DNA of 64,000 nt from Drosophila persimilis (taxonomy: Eukaryota > Arthropoda > Insecta > Diptera > Drosophilidae), in assembly GCF_003286085.1 (NCBI RefSeq), contig NW_020825598.1:1-64000 (forward strand), given 5' to 3'. The notes below the pieces were generated by a model. The model had not been told where the DNA came from, made no database searches, and saw nothing but the letters and a program-made list of their open reading frames with translations. Shown one piece after another: positions 1-9,986 of the stretch (position 1 is the stretch's first letter; the number at the start of each line of letters is the position of its first letter). The translations under genes and the position numbers were made by a program.

Positions 1-902
1 AAGACTATAAGAGCTAGAGCAACGATGTTTTGGATCCAGACTTCTGTGATATGTCACTGCTTCCAAAAATATTTCAAAACTTTGCCCCGCCCACTTCCGC
101 CCCCACAAAGGGCGAAAATCTGTGGCATCCACAATTTCGACGATACGAGAAAACTAAAAACGCAGAATCGTAGTAGATGACTATATCTTCTAGAGTGCAA
201 AATCTGAACCAGATCGTATAATTAATACAGCCAGAATCACGAAAACAATTTCACTCTTTCTCGCTCTGTCTCACTCTAACACACAGGTTTCATGGTCGGT
301 TTTGCCAATTGCAAAATATGAGTTCAAGGATCTCAGAACCTATAAAAGCCAGAGCACCAAATTGGTATCCACACTCCTGTGATATCGGACCTTGACCGTT
401 TCCTGTCCAAATTTCGCCACACCCCCTTCCGCCCCCGCAAAGGACGAAAATCTGAGGCAACCACAAATCTCAGAGACTATTAAGGCTAGAGTAACCAAAT
501 TTGGTGCACACACTCCTTTAAGATGTCACTATAAAACGTATATCTCAGAATTTCGCCCCACCCCCATCCGCCCCCACAAAGGACGAAAATCTGTTGCATC
601 CACAATATTGCAGATTTGAGAAAACTAAAAACGCAGAATCATAGATAATGACCATATCTATTAGATTGCTGAATCTGGATCAGATCAGACCATTTTTTTT
701 AGCCAAAAGGAACAAATCAATTTGCAGTGGCTACGCAGCGCCCGACGTCACGCTCAGACTGATTTTCTGTCTCTCTCGCACGCACTCTTTGTCGTGTCGT
801 TAAATATTAGCGGCGTCTGCCGGAGGAGAGCCATACTGACTTAGTATCGGGTATAACCTTAGAGTTGCGGTGTCCGCAGCAACTCACAACGTTCCCCCTC
901 GT
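1..902 (+). mobile_element. DINE-1/INE-1-like Helentron copy D1 (5' end outside window)
   Basis: Non-autonomous Helentron-type repeat, one of seven related copies here. The window opens inside it, so the 5' sub-terminal repeat is missing. The 3' end is complete: a 13-bp sub-terminal inverted repeat (AGTATCGGGTATA, 843-855), then an imperfect hairpin (862-885), then the terminus GTTCCCCCTCG. It has blocks alternating 'CCGCCCCCACAAAGG' motifs and encodes no protein. A GA-repeat CGAGAGAGAC lies on the minus strand at 769-778. Short frames ending HKGRKSVAST recur in every copy because the DNA is repeated and are not genes. Family identity rests on the subTIR plus hairpin layout known for DINE-1/Helentrons. 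Confidence 0.85.
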
Positions 903-1041
903 TTTTGCTTTATTTTAATTTTATTTTAAGATTAAGCTCAGGTTAGCCCGCTCGGCCGAGTGGCTGCTGGTCCGGCCACCGAGGATGCGTTGCCTGTGGA
1001 GTGGCTCGATCAACCGAGTGGCTGCTGGTCCGGCCACCCGG
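903..1041 (-). mobile_element. Ty3/gypsy 3' tail fragment
   Basis: This stretch is almost identical to 33541-33680, which is the 3' end of the large minus-strand gypsy element (3' of its pol). It contains two copies of a 24-bp unit CCGAGTGGCTGCTGGTCCGGCCAC. Similarity to the other copy stops at about 1042 after CACCCGGG. No coding content of its own. It shows that a second copy of the same gypsy 3' end once lay beside LINE A. Confidence 0.7.
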
Positions 1042-1982
1042 GATTCGTATGGGTCTGGAGGATGTAAGTTTCGTGAAAGCGATGATGCATTTGCTTGCTA
1101 TCTGTAAAATATATAAAAACTTTTTGTTTTTTGTTTTATTTTCAGGTTTTGACTTTTGATTGGCGGAACATTTGGTAAGTAGTTTGAGTTGTGTATTTGT
1201 TGACTTTTAATAGTTTTTAAATTTTAATTTATTTTCAGGTTTGCGGCAGATTTGGTAAGTGTTTTGAATTGTATTTTGGCTGAGTTTAATTTTATTTTTT
1301 TTGCAGGTTTATATTTTGTTAATGGAGTGTCGGCAATCAAGTTAAGTAATTTATGTTTTTATATTTGTTGACTTTTAATGAATATAATTATTTTATTTTC
1401 AAGTTGATTCACTGGATGTTGCGTTGGGATGTCTTCTGGCTGCTTGCTTGGTTGCTGACATACATATGTAAATTTATTATGTATATACAGTTAATTTCGT
1501 ACACCAATATGTGTTTTATTTATTTAATTGGCAGGTTTTGTCTTCAGCTTTGTAATAATTTGTATGTAATTTGGTGTAATTTATGTTTTTATATTTGTTG
1601 TCTTTTTTTTGAGGACTGTAGTTGTTTTATTTTCAGGTTTGCAGCAGATTTGGTAAGTGTTTTGAATTGTATTGACTGATTTTAAATTTTATTTTATTTG
1701 CAGGTTTATATTTTATAGGTTTGGTGGTAAGATGTCGGCATTCAAGTTAAGTAATTTTTGTTTTTATATTTGTTGGCTTTTAATGAATATAATTATTTTA
1801 TTTTCAAGTTGATTCACTGGATGTTGCGTTGAAATGTCTTCTGGTTGCTTGCTTAGTTGCTGGCATTTTAAATTTTTTTTTATTTTCAGGTTTGCTGCAG
1901 ATTTGGTAAGTGTTTTGAATTGTATTTTGGCTGAATTTAATTTTATTTTATTTGCAGGTTTATATTTTGTAGGTTTGGTGGT
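1042..1982 (-). mobile_element. LINE A distal 3' UTR (repetitive, T/G-rich on plus strand)
   Basis: Non-coding. Joins on to 8891-9986 once the BEL insertion is removed, and together they lie 3' of LINE A ORF2 (minus strand). It is built from recurring modules: AGGTTTGCGGCAGATTTGG occurs with small changes near 1237, 1634 and 1887 (and 9203), alternating with modules of the type GTGTCGGCAATCAAG and GATTCACTGGATGTTGCG. On the plus strand the modules are bounded by TTTTCAG or TTTGCAG and GTAAGT, like tiny exons. The sense (minus) strand is A- and C-rich. Assignment to the LINE is by adjacency: LINE B shares only the proximal part. Confidence 0.6.
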
Positions 1983-2349
1983 TGTTCAGGCCAGCAATGG
2001 ACAGTTTCCGGGCACTGTGCCGGCTCCGCGCGCCTCGGTCCCGGCTCGCGCTCGCGCGCTCGGAGGGGCGCTCGGATCCACAATCCACGATCCACACGGC
2101 GCTCACGGCAGCACAAAGGCAGCATAAAACATAGAGCATAAGGCATAGAGAGTTAGTGACGTTTTCACCCCCGCTTCAACCTGTCGACATACCGCGCGAA
2201 TACCGAATCAATACCTGAACAATATATATATACATATACACACAACGAAACCCATCGGCCTTTCCTTTCTGTGGCGACTGCTAGGAGGGTTACTGGAACA
2301 TACACCTCGCCGTTGGATAATCGATCCTCGATCCGCCCCACTACAACCA
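1983..2349 (+). repeat. BEL-1 5' LTR
   Basis: 367 bp, TG...CA ends. The right boundary is set by the shared terminal 18 bp (2332-2349), which recurs at 8868-8885 next to the target duplication. It is followed at once by TTGGTCCTTCGAGCCGG (2350-2366), a plausible primer-binding region. Includes an AT-rich stretch (2220-2240). Confidence 0.7.
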
Positions 2350-3615
2350 TTGGTCCTTCGAGCCGGATCTTCGCCTTCCCCATAAGGAGAAGCTCACCCC
2401 AGCCAGCATCGGCGGATCGCTCCAAGTGTAAGATAAGTACAACCCTTCGATTGTGCCCAACACCAGTGCAGTGATTTTGTGCGAGTTTCCCATCCCAGTC
2501 CGAGTGCCCGCGGCATACATATGTACATATGTATATGCCTTTCTCGCTCTAGCTCCAAATTAAACCATACTTCGTTCTGCCAACGGTTGTGGCCTCCTAT
2601 TTCTCCAAAGGTTTAATTTGATCCGAGCTAGCTCCTGCGTTCCTCCTCCGATCCAGTGCCCACATTAATATATACATAGCTGTCTGTAAATCATATTCCT
2701 ACCGCTCCCAGCTACCAGCTGAGCTTTCGCTGCTGACAACTGCACATGCACACCAACATACATACATATGTACATATGTATGTGTAAGCAACGCAATCCA
2801 AGCGGCTGGCAACAAACAAAAAGACATATTCTTGCAATTAATTTGGTGTTCATTCCGTGCATGCTCAACGGGTTACAGTTCTTTCGTTTGTTTTAAAGAA
2901 TATAGAATCACAAATCACAACCAATCTTTATTTAACTCATTATATTGCCAATAAAAATAAAACACGACTCCATACATATCATCTTACATATGCGCATGCA
3001 TTTTCAACTAACAACTCTTGCACATCTGTATATACATACATATATTGTATTACCTCATAAAACGGTTACTCCGTTTTTTTTTTTTACCCGTTGTTTCAAT
3101 CTCGTCAAAAGGGAGGGTCGTTAATCCAAGCCACGGTACCTAGCACTTACACCCATACACACACACACATACAAGCAACAGCAGCGACGCAGTCTGTTCA
3201 TTTTTCCTTTCGCTTTCGCTTCTCCACCGTTTGCTTGCGTTGTTGTTGGTGGGAGAATATTTTTCGGTGCCGCGCTTGACCGTAACGGAACGCCAAGTGA
3301 CGCGCTACCCTGCTTTTCAAGGGTATATTGTTTTGAACACTAGTTTTGTAACCGACTCTATATAGGGGGACCTTGTGCATCAATATCATTGCTCATCCAT
3401 TAGTCGCTCTTGGTTGGACATTTTTTTTTGTATTTGATCGTAGTATTTTATATTTATATTCCGGCCACGGAGCCCGACTTCTACTATATAAATACTCGCG
3501 ATAAATTCCGCCAAGGCCACATATCCACGGTTCGTCGTTCAAAACTTCCACTTCTCCATTCCGCTCACCTGCTTTGCGACTCTGATACGCGTTATCGCAA
3601 ATCCATCAGCCAACC
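2350..3615 (+). other. BEL-1 leader between 5' LTR and gag
   Basis: 1266 bp without a convincing gene. Contains ACATATGTAC-type palindromic microsatellites (about 2515-2540, 2760-2785) and a short CA repeat (3160-3175). Long untranslated leaders occur in some BEL elements. Small frames here are not supported by any domain. Confidence 0.6.
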
Positions 3616-6600
3616 ATGCCCACTGGTGATAAGAAATCTCGCAAGAAGTTTAAGCGGGTGAGTTCGCTGAGTTTAACCCATCCACCCAGCTCCAACGGCT
3701 CAATCGCTACGCCCACATCTTCCCGTCCGTCCCCAACTGAGCGAGGTCCGACCACGTCCAGGGCTCACGCACCACGTGCCTTTGAGGCCTTGTTGCTCCC
3801 CTCGGTCGTCCCTCGCACGGTTCCGAGCACTATGGCCCAATCGGCCGCCAGTTCCGCACGGTCTAAGTTTGCCTTGGCTGCAAGCAGACTGACACGCTTC
3901 GACCAGAAGCTCAGCGCTCCAGATGCTAGCACACCAACCCGCTCGCTCTCCCAAGTCCATCGAGATCAACTCCGAAGCCTGTGGGCGAAGGTGGACGCGG
4001 AGTTCGAGGCCTGTGTGGAGGCGATAACGGAAGTAGATCCAGAGGGGGTAGCTGACGTCCAGGGGATGTACGATGACTGCTACGCGGTCTACGCGCAATG
4101 CCTTGCCGAACTGAACGATCAGCTCGAACCCCCGACTGTCCCTCACACGCCTCAACTGGCCGTTCAAGTGCCGACGTCCGGCGGTTGCCGTCTTCCTCCA
4201 TGTGACACTGAAGTTTTCAGTGGGGACTATCAGCAGTGGCCCACGTTCCGAGACCTGTTCACCGCCATATATATAGAGAACCCTAGGTTGGCTCCAGTAG
4301 AAAAACTGTTCCACCTCAACAAAAAAACAAGCGGTGAGGCCCACGACATAGTGGCACAGGCTCCACTCACGAACGAAGGGTTCGCGTCCGCATGGAGCGC
4401 CCTCCGTGAGCGTTTCCAGAACAAGAGGCTGATACTCAAAGCCCAGCTGAAGATCCTTTTCAGTCTGCCCCAAATCCGCACCGAGTCAGCTGCAGCGCTA
4501 AAAGAGCTTCAGAGGGCCGTCCACAAGTGCCTTACGACACTCAACCACTCCGAGGTCTCCACAGACAGCATTTTCGCTGACGGAGTGTTAGTGTACCTCA
4601 TATCCGCGAAGTTGCCGAAAACGACTTTGGAGCTTTGGGAGCAGTCCGTGACCCACAAGTCCGAAATTCCCACCTGGCACGCTATGGACAAGTTCCTGGC
4701 GGAGCGGTACCTGTCTCTCGAGGTGACCGAGGACGGCCATCCAGGCATGGAGACTCAGGCTCACTCCAGGGCGAGTCTACCCATGTCAGAGAGGTCAAAG
4801 GGCAATCCCAACCCTTTCCGTTCCCAAGAGAGCCCTGTTGCAAGGCGGGTTCACTCTTTCGGAACAACTGTGGATCCGAAGCGGAGAGCGTGTGATCTTT
4901 GCTCCAAAGAGAACCATCCGATCCGGGTGTGCCCTCAATTCCTTCAGATGAGACCTGATGCTCGCTCCAGCTATATTAAGCAAAAAATGCTTTGCTTAAA
5001 CTGTTTCGCAAGAGGGCACCAGATTCGTGAATGCCAAAGCGCCCACAACTGCAACACGTGTGGAGACCGGCATCATACGCTGCTGCACCGTGGCACTCCA
5101 GTTTCCAGCCAATCCGTGCCCAATTCCGTACCACTTCCGACTCCTGCCGAAGCTCAGCCTAGCGTTCAGAACTATTTCGCCTCCGGCAAGAGGGCGGTAC
5201 TCCTAGGCACGGCTATTATTAATATTTGCCACTTGGGGACAAATTTTCGCGCCCGCGCTCTAATCGACCCGGGCTCCGAGGCGACGTTCATTACGGAACG
5301 TCTCTTCCAGATCATTAAGTTGCCATTCCGACTCGCCCAGGCACAGGTCTCGGGCCTCAATCAGACAGTATCCGCTCAGTCCAAGAAACTCTGCCATTTT
5401 TCCATCCGTTCCCCGACTAAGCCGGGCTTACAATTGGACGCCACAGCCTATGTCCTGCCGGAACTATCAGGCAGCCTTCCCTCCCATCCGATCCCGCAAC
5501 ACTCGTTGCGAGACTTGCCAAACCTGCCATGGGCAGACCCGACATTTTACGAAAGCTCACAAATAGATGTCCTGATTGGTGCCGACATCCTTCCATCCAT
5601 CCTCTTGAGCGGCTCACAGACGAACATCTGTGGATCTCTCCTCGGACAGGAAACCATTTTCGGGTGGGTTCTTACAGGCCCAGTGCCAAACACGGTACAA
5701 GGCCGGGTCGCATCCTTCTCCACGCAAATTTCCACCGAGCTAGAGACTCCGTTGGACAAACTCCTCACAAAGTTTTGGGAGGTGGAGGACATTCCTACTA
5801 AAATAGAAAGCGAATCGGATTCGTACTGCGAAAGAAATTTCCTCCGAACTACGTCAAGAACGCCAAGCGGGAAATACGTCGTCACGTTACCGTTTCGCGA
5901 CCCAGATCATCCCGGATCAGATCTGGGGTATTCAAGGGCAGCCGCGCTGGCCCAGTTCCTAAGAAACGAAAATCGCTTGAAAAGAAACGGTCCCCTACAA
6001 GAGCAGTACGACACCGTAATTCAAGAATACCTAGAGCTTGAACATATGACAGAAGTTCCTCCGACTCATGGGTCCTCAACCTACTACCTTCCGCACCACG
6101 CTGTCTTCAAGCCTGAGAGCACTACCACGAAGGTCCGCGTGGTATTTAACGCATCCAGCCCGTCGACCAACGGTGTGAGTTTGAATGATCTTCTGCACGC
6201 CGGCCCGGTCCTCCAATCTGACTTGACCCTCCAGATCCTGAAGTGGCGCTATTTCCGGTACGTTTTCAACGCGGACATCACCAAGATGTATCGCCAAATT
6301 TGGGTTGACCCGAAACACACCCCCTTCCAGCGAATATTATTTCGAAACAAGGAGGGACTCATCCGCGACTACGAACTTAAGACCGTAACCTTCGGAGTCA
6401 ATTGCGCTCCTTTTCTTGCCATCCGAGTGTTGCAACAGCTAGCAAGCGACGTCCAGTCCAGATTTCCGAAAGCAAGTCGCATTATCCGATCATTCATGTA
6501 TGTCGACGATGTCCTAGCCGGAGCGGATTCTACCGATGAGGCTCGACTAACGATCCGCGAGTTGCAGGCCGCACTTAGCTCTGCAGGTTTTCCGCTGCGG

Positions 6601-8892
6601 AAGTGGACTTCAAACCACAAAGCTATTCTGGCAGGAATTCCGAGTGCTCATCGTCTCCACACAGATTTTCTGGAGATGGAGGAAGAGAGCACGGCTAAGA
6701 CTCTCGGGATTCGCTGGAAAGCGACTTCAGACGAGTTTTTTTTTGTCCCTCCCGAGTTGGCGCCTGAGTCGTCATACACCAAGCGAGCAGTTCTGTCCCA
6801 GATCGCAAGGCTGTTCGACCCCGCGGGGTGGTTGGCCCCATTCATTGTTCGGTCCAAGATCTTCATGCAAGAAATCTGGTTGCAGGACCTGGGATGGGAC
6901 GATGAGCTTCCAAGCGAGATGCGCCAGCGCTGGCAAAGTTTCCTGCGGAGCTACTCCGCTCTCGACCAAATCCATATTCCAAGATGGGTCGGCTCCCGGC
7001 CAGCAGTAAAAGTCGAACATCATGGGTTCTGCGATGCATCCGAGAGGGCTTACGGTGCCGCCATCTACGTCCGCATTGAGGTTGACCGTTTGGTCGAGGT
7101 GCAGCTTCTCACAGCGAAAACGCGAGTCGCACCCGTGAAAACCGTGTCGCTCCCCCGGTTAGAGCTTTGCGGGGCAGTGCTTTTGTCCGAAATGGCGGCG
7201 GCTATCCTGCCGAATATGCCAACAGCAAGTACGAGCTGCTATTGCTGGACCGATTCCACCATAGTCCTCGCCTGGCTGGCAAAGCCCGCGTGTCACTGGA
7301 CCACGTTCGTGGCCAACCGAGTGACTAGGATATCTCAAGCGACCGATATTGAGAAGTGGTGCCACGTTCCATCCGAACAGAACCCCGCGGACTTAGCCAG
7401 CAGAGGCGTGCCGTTACAGGAGTTGGTGGAGAACCAACTCTGGTGGCACGGACCAACTTGGCTGCAGAAGGGCCGAGATCAATGGCCGGCACCAGTTAAT
7501 AACTCCCCCGTTATGACCTTAGAGCAGCGAACTGTAAAAGCCCATTTCGCACTCAACCCAGCCGAAGACTTCCTCGAACGATTCTCCAATCTGGAGAGAG
7601 CTCTACGAGTCCGTGCATCTATCCTGCGCTTCACCAAGCGCTGCCGGAAGTTAGCCACCGCGCAGAAGGGCCATCTTACGAGCGGCGAAATTACCGAAGC
7701 TGAAAAAACTCTTATCCTAGAGACGCAGCGTAGAGAATACCCCGAGGAGTACCGCTGCCTAAGCGGTAAGCGGCCAACGCCAAGGTCAAGTTCTATCCTG
7801 AACATGAACCCTTTCCTAGACCGCCATGGGTTGATCAGAGCATGCGGCCGTGTCGCAGGCTCTGAAGTGCTAAGATACGACGAACGACATCCGATCATTC
7901 TCCCATATAATTGTCAATTGTCTCGCCTTCTCGCGCAATTTACACACCGGATAACTCTTCATGGCGGCAACCAATTGATGGTGCGCCTCATTCGATCAAA
8001 GTATTGGATTCCAAAGGTTCAAAGGCTTATGAAGGGGGTTGTGAACTCCTGCAAGGTCTGCGTTATTCACAAAAGAAGGTTGCAAACCCAAATGATGGGA
8101 GATCTCCCAACCGAGCGGTCGTCCTTTTCCAGACCGTTTACGCATACAGGGGTTGATTACGCGGGTCCTTTCGAAATACGGAACTATACAGGGAGAGCAT
8201 GTCTGATCACGAAGGGGTATGTGTGCGTATTCGTGTGTTTTTCCACAAAGGCGATACATTTAGAACCCACGTCCGACCTCACCACCGAAAAATTTCTCGC
8301 CGCCTTCGCTCGTTTCGTCGCAAGGCGCGGATGTCCACAGCGTATCCATTCAGATAATGGAAAAACCTTCGTTGGTGCAGCAACCCTGCTTTCCAGTGAC
8401 TTCCTTGACGCGTTTAAGGACTCGGTGACTGATGCGTATAGCCATCAGCGGGTTTCGTGGCGCTTCATCCCACCAGGAGCTCCACATATGGGAGGCCTAT
8501 GGGAAGCCGGAGTGAAGAGTTTCAAAACTCTCTTCTACAAGGCCACGTCCACTCGGAGGTATACGTTTGAAGAGCTTTCTACGCTGCTCGCGAAGATTGA
8601 AGCGTGCCTCAATTCCAGGCCGCTCTCACCGATGTCCGATGATCCGACGGATCTGCTAGCCCTCACTCCCGGGCACTTCCTTATTGGGGGGCCCTTAATG
8701 AGTACGGCCGAGCCCGAAATAAAGGGGAACCTTAATTCGATCATCAATCGGTGGCAGCATTTGAAGGCCCTCAACCAACAGTTCTGTCAAAGGTGGAAGG
8801 AGGAATACCTCAAGGAGCTCCACAAACGGACTAAGTGGCAGACGCCGACGCCAAATCTGCAGGTTGGTCCGCCCCACTACAACCAGTGGTAA
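3616..8892 (+). CDS. gag-pol: BEL/Pao gag-pol polyprotein, C-terminus truncated
   Basis: Single open frame of 1758 codons encoding the particle and replication proteins of a BEL retrotransposon. In order: a gag region with the DUF1759-type capsid-like segment; zinc-knuckle-like motifs at about residues 425-485 (CLNCFARGHQIREC, CNTCGDRHH); an aspartic protease with DPGSEATFI at about 551; reverse transcriptase with YVDD at 962-965; RNase H-like region; integrase H2C2 near 1449; and catalytic D (GVDYAGP, about 1513), D (HSDNGKTF, about 1579) and E (GLWEAG, about 1630). All key residues are present. The usual C-terminal integrase tail is cut after NLQVG. The last codons (PPHYNQW, stop) are read from the LTR remnant and flanking DNA. 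ATG at 3616 is the first good start. Confidence 0.88.
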   Translation: MPTGDKKSRKKFKRVSSLSLTHPPSSNGSIATPTSSRPSPTERGPTTSRAHAPRAFEALLLPSVVPRTVPSTMAQSAASSARSKFALAASRLTRFDQKLSAPDASTPTRSLSQVHRDQLRSLWAKVDAEFEACVEAITEVDPEGVADVQGMYDDCYAVYAQCLAELNDQLEPPTVPHTPQLAVQVPTSGGCRLPPCDTEVFSGDYQQWPTFRDLFTAIYIENPRLAPVEKLFHLNKKTSGEAHDIVAQAPLTNEGFASAWSALRERFQNKRLILKAQLKILFSLPQIRTESAAALKELQRAVHKCLTTLNHSEVSTDSIFADGVLVYLISAKLPKTTLELWEQSVTHKSEIPTWHAMDKFLAERYLSLEVTEDGHPGMETQAHSRASLPMSERSKGNPNPFRSQESPVARRVHSFGTTVDPKRRACDLCSKENHPIRVCPQFLQMRPDARSSYIKQKMLCLNCFARGHQIRECQSAHNCNTCGDRHHTLLHRGTPVSSQSVPNSVPLPTPAEAQPSVQNYFASGKRAVLLGTAIINICHLGTNFRARALIDPGSEATFITERLFQIIKLPFRLAQAQVSGLNQTVSAQSKKLCHFSIRSPTKPGLQLDATAYVLPELSGSLPSHPIPQHSLRDLPNLPWADPTFYESSQIDVLIGADILPSILLSGSQTNICGSLLGQETIFGWVLTGPVPNTVQGRVASFSTQISTELETPLDKLLTKFWEVEDIPTKIESESDSYCERNFLRTTSRTPSGKYVVTLPFRDPDHPGSDLGYSRAAALAQFLRNENRLKRNGPLQEQYDTVIQEYLELEHMTEVPPTHGSSTYYLPHHAVFKPESTTTKVRVVFNASSPSTNGVSLNDLLHAGPVLQSDLTLQILKWRYFRYVFNADITKMYRQIWVDPKHTPFQRILFRNKEGLIRDYELKTVTFGVNCAPFLAIRVLQQLASDVQSRFPKASRIIRSFMYVDDVLAGADSTDEARLTIRELQAALSSAGFPLRKWTSNHKAILAGIPSAHRLHTDFLEMEEESTAKTLGIRWKATSDEFFFVPPELAPESSYTKRAVLSQIARLFDPAGWLAPFIVRSKIFMQEIWLQDLGWDDELPSEMRQRWQSFLRSYSALDQIHIPRWVGSRPAVKVEHHGFCDASERAYGAAIYVRIEVDRLVEVQLLTAKTRVAPVKTVSLPRLELCGAVLLSEMAAAILPNMPTASTSCYCWTDSTIVLAWLAKPACHWTTFVANRVTRISQATDIEKWCHVPSEQNPADLASRGVPLQELVENQLWWHGPTWLQKGRDQWPAPVNNSPVMTLEQRTVKAHFALNPAEDFLERFSNLERALRVRASILRFTKRCRKLATAQKGHLTSGEITEAEKTLILETQRREYPEEYRCLSGKRPTPRSSSILNMNPFLDRHGLIRACGRVAGSEVLRYDERHPIILPYNCQLSRLLAQFTHRITLHGGNQLMVRLIRSKYWIPKVQRLMKGVVNSCKVCVIHKRRLQTQMMGDLPTERSSFSRPFTHTGVDYAGPFEIRNYTGRACLITKGYVCVFVCFSTKAIHLEPTSDLTTEKFLAAFARFVARRGCPQRIHSDNGKTFVGAATLLSSDFLDAFKDSVTDAYSHQRVSWRFIPPGAPHMGGLWEAGVKSFKTLFYKATSTRRYTFEELSTLLAKIEACLNSRPLSPMSDDPTDLLALTPGHFLIGGPLMSTAEPEIKGNLNSIINRWQHLKALNQQFCQRWKEEYLKELHKRTKWQTPTPNLQVGPPHYNQW
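8868..8885 (+). repeat. BEL-1 3' LTR remnant (18 bp)
   Basis: Identical to the last 18 bp of the 5' LTR (2332-2349) and directly followed by the target duplication GTGGT. The other roughly 350 bp of the LTR and the end of pol are gone, so the breakpoint joins integrase sequence (CTGCAGGTTGG) to the LTR. Confidence 0.8.
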
Positions 8893-9986
8893 ATTGTCGG
8901 CATTCAAGTTAAGTAATTTTTGTTTTTATATTTGTTGGCTTTTAATCAATATAATTATTTTATTTTCAAGTTGATTCACTGGATGTTGCGTTGGGATGTC
9001 TTCTGGCTGCTTGTTTAGTTGCTGACATACATATGTAAATTTATTATGTACATACAGTTAATTTCGTACACCAATATGTGTTTTATTTATTTAATTGGCA
9101 GGTTTTGTCTTCAGCTTTGTAATAATTTGTATGTAATTTTGTGTAGTTTATGTTGTTATATTTGTTGGCTCTTTTTTTTTAGGACTTTAGTTGTTTTATT
9201 TTCAGGTTTGCGGCAGATTTGGTAAGTGTTTTAAATTGTATTTTGGCTGAATTTAATTTTATTTTATTTTGGTTTGGTAATAGAGTGTCAGCAGTCAAGT
9301 TAGGTAATTTATGTTGTTATATTTGTTGACTTTTAATGAGTATAGTGTTTTATTTTCAGGTTTAAAGAAAATTGGTGTGGAAAAGAAAAAGTGATTTCAA
9401 TTGTTTTTACGCCAATTGAAATTTTATTTTATCTGCAGTTTTATTTTTTGCTGGTTTGATGGTAAGGTGTCAGCAATCAAGGTAAGTAGTTTATTGTTAT
9501 ATTTGTTGGCTTTTGATGACTGATGTTTGTTTTATTTTCACTGGCTGCTGCGCTTGATGTCTACAACTTGTTTGCGTATTTACTGACATTGATTGATATG
9601 TTATTTTGTACGCCAATACATGATAGATTTGGTGGGTAGTTTATTGGCTTTTAATGCTTTTTTGTGATGATTTTAACTTTATTTATTTACATTTCAGGTG
9701 GTAAGGTGTCAGTAATCAAGGACCAGCTTAAAATTTATCGAGCAAAGTTGGGTGATTCCATGTATGACGTGAGGGGCCTTCGCCACATTTTGATGCAGCT
9801 TTATTCCAATGTAAATGGTTTTTCAAGCGTGTCTCTTGGAAGGGCTGTTGCTCCTGATGTCTACGAATTGTTTGCGTATTTATTTAAATTAATTTGTTAT
9901 GTAAATATTTATTTTATTTTTTGTTTTGTTTTCAGGTTTTTCCAAAAAGTCGTGTTATCATTTGCGCTATGCCGATGGATCAACAA
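8886..9986 (-). mobile_element. LINE A proximal 3' UTR
   Basis: Continuation of the module-rich non-coding region, now directly 3' of ORF2 on the minus strand. From about 9173 to 9986 it matches 26840-27754 beside LINE B, which confirms that this part belongs to the LINE. LINE B keeps TTTGCAGGTTTGG where this copy has lost the TTTGCAG. On the plus strand there are further TTTTCAG and GGTAAGT pairs (for example 9200/9222, 9355, 9929). Short plus-strand frames such as 9664-9990 look exon-like, but no family is recognised. Confidence 0.7.

Larger units (their letters stand above)
1983..8885 (+). mobile_element. BEL/Pao LTR retrotransposon BEL-1, nearly complete
   Basis: Full span of a BEL element. 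It begins TGTTCAGG, ends ACAACCA and is flanked by a 5-bp target duplication GTGGT (1978-1982 and 8886-8890). A related uninterrupted module at about 1722 (GGTTTGGTGGTAAGATGTCGG) shows the empty site. Order: 5' LTR, about 1.27 kb leader, single gag-pol frame, then only the last 18 bp of the 3' LTR. The end of pol and almost all of the 3' LTR are deleted, but the target duplication is intact, so the deletion is internal to an inserted copy. Confidence 0.85.

Noticed and set aside
392..619. Small frames with PHKGRKSVASTILQI, repeated at 24310, 26381, 47195 and 47419
   Set aside because: They recur with the DINE repeat and exist in non-equivalent lengths. The family is non-coding.
1353..1679. 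108-codon hydrophobic frame
   Set aside because: T-rich LINE 3' UTR yields runs of Phe/Leu/Ile codons. The frame is not kept between the repeated modules.
3700..4473. 257-codon minus-strand frame opposite BEL-1 gag
   Set aside because: Antisense shadow of gag-pol. The plus strand has all the domains.
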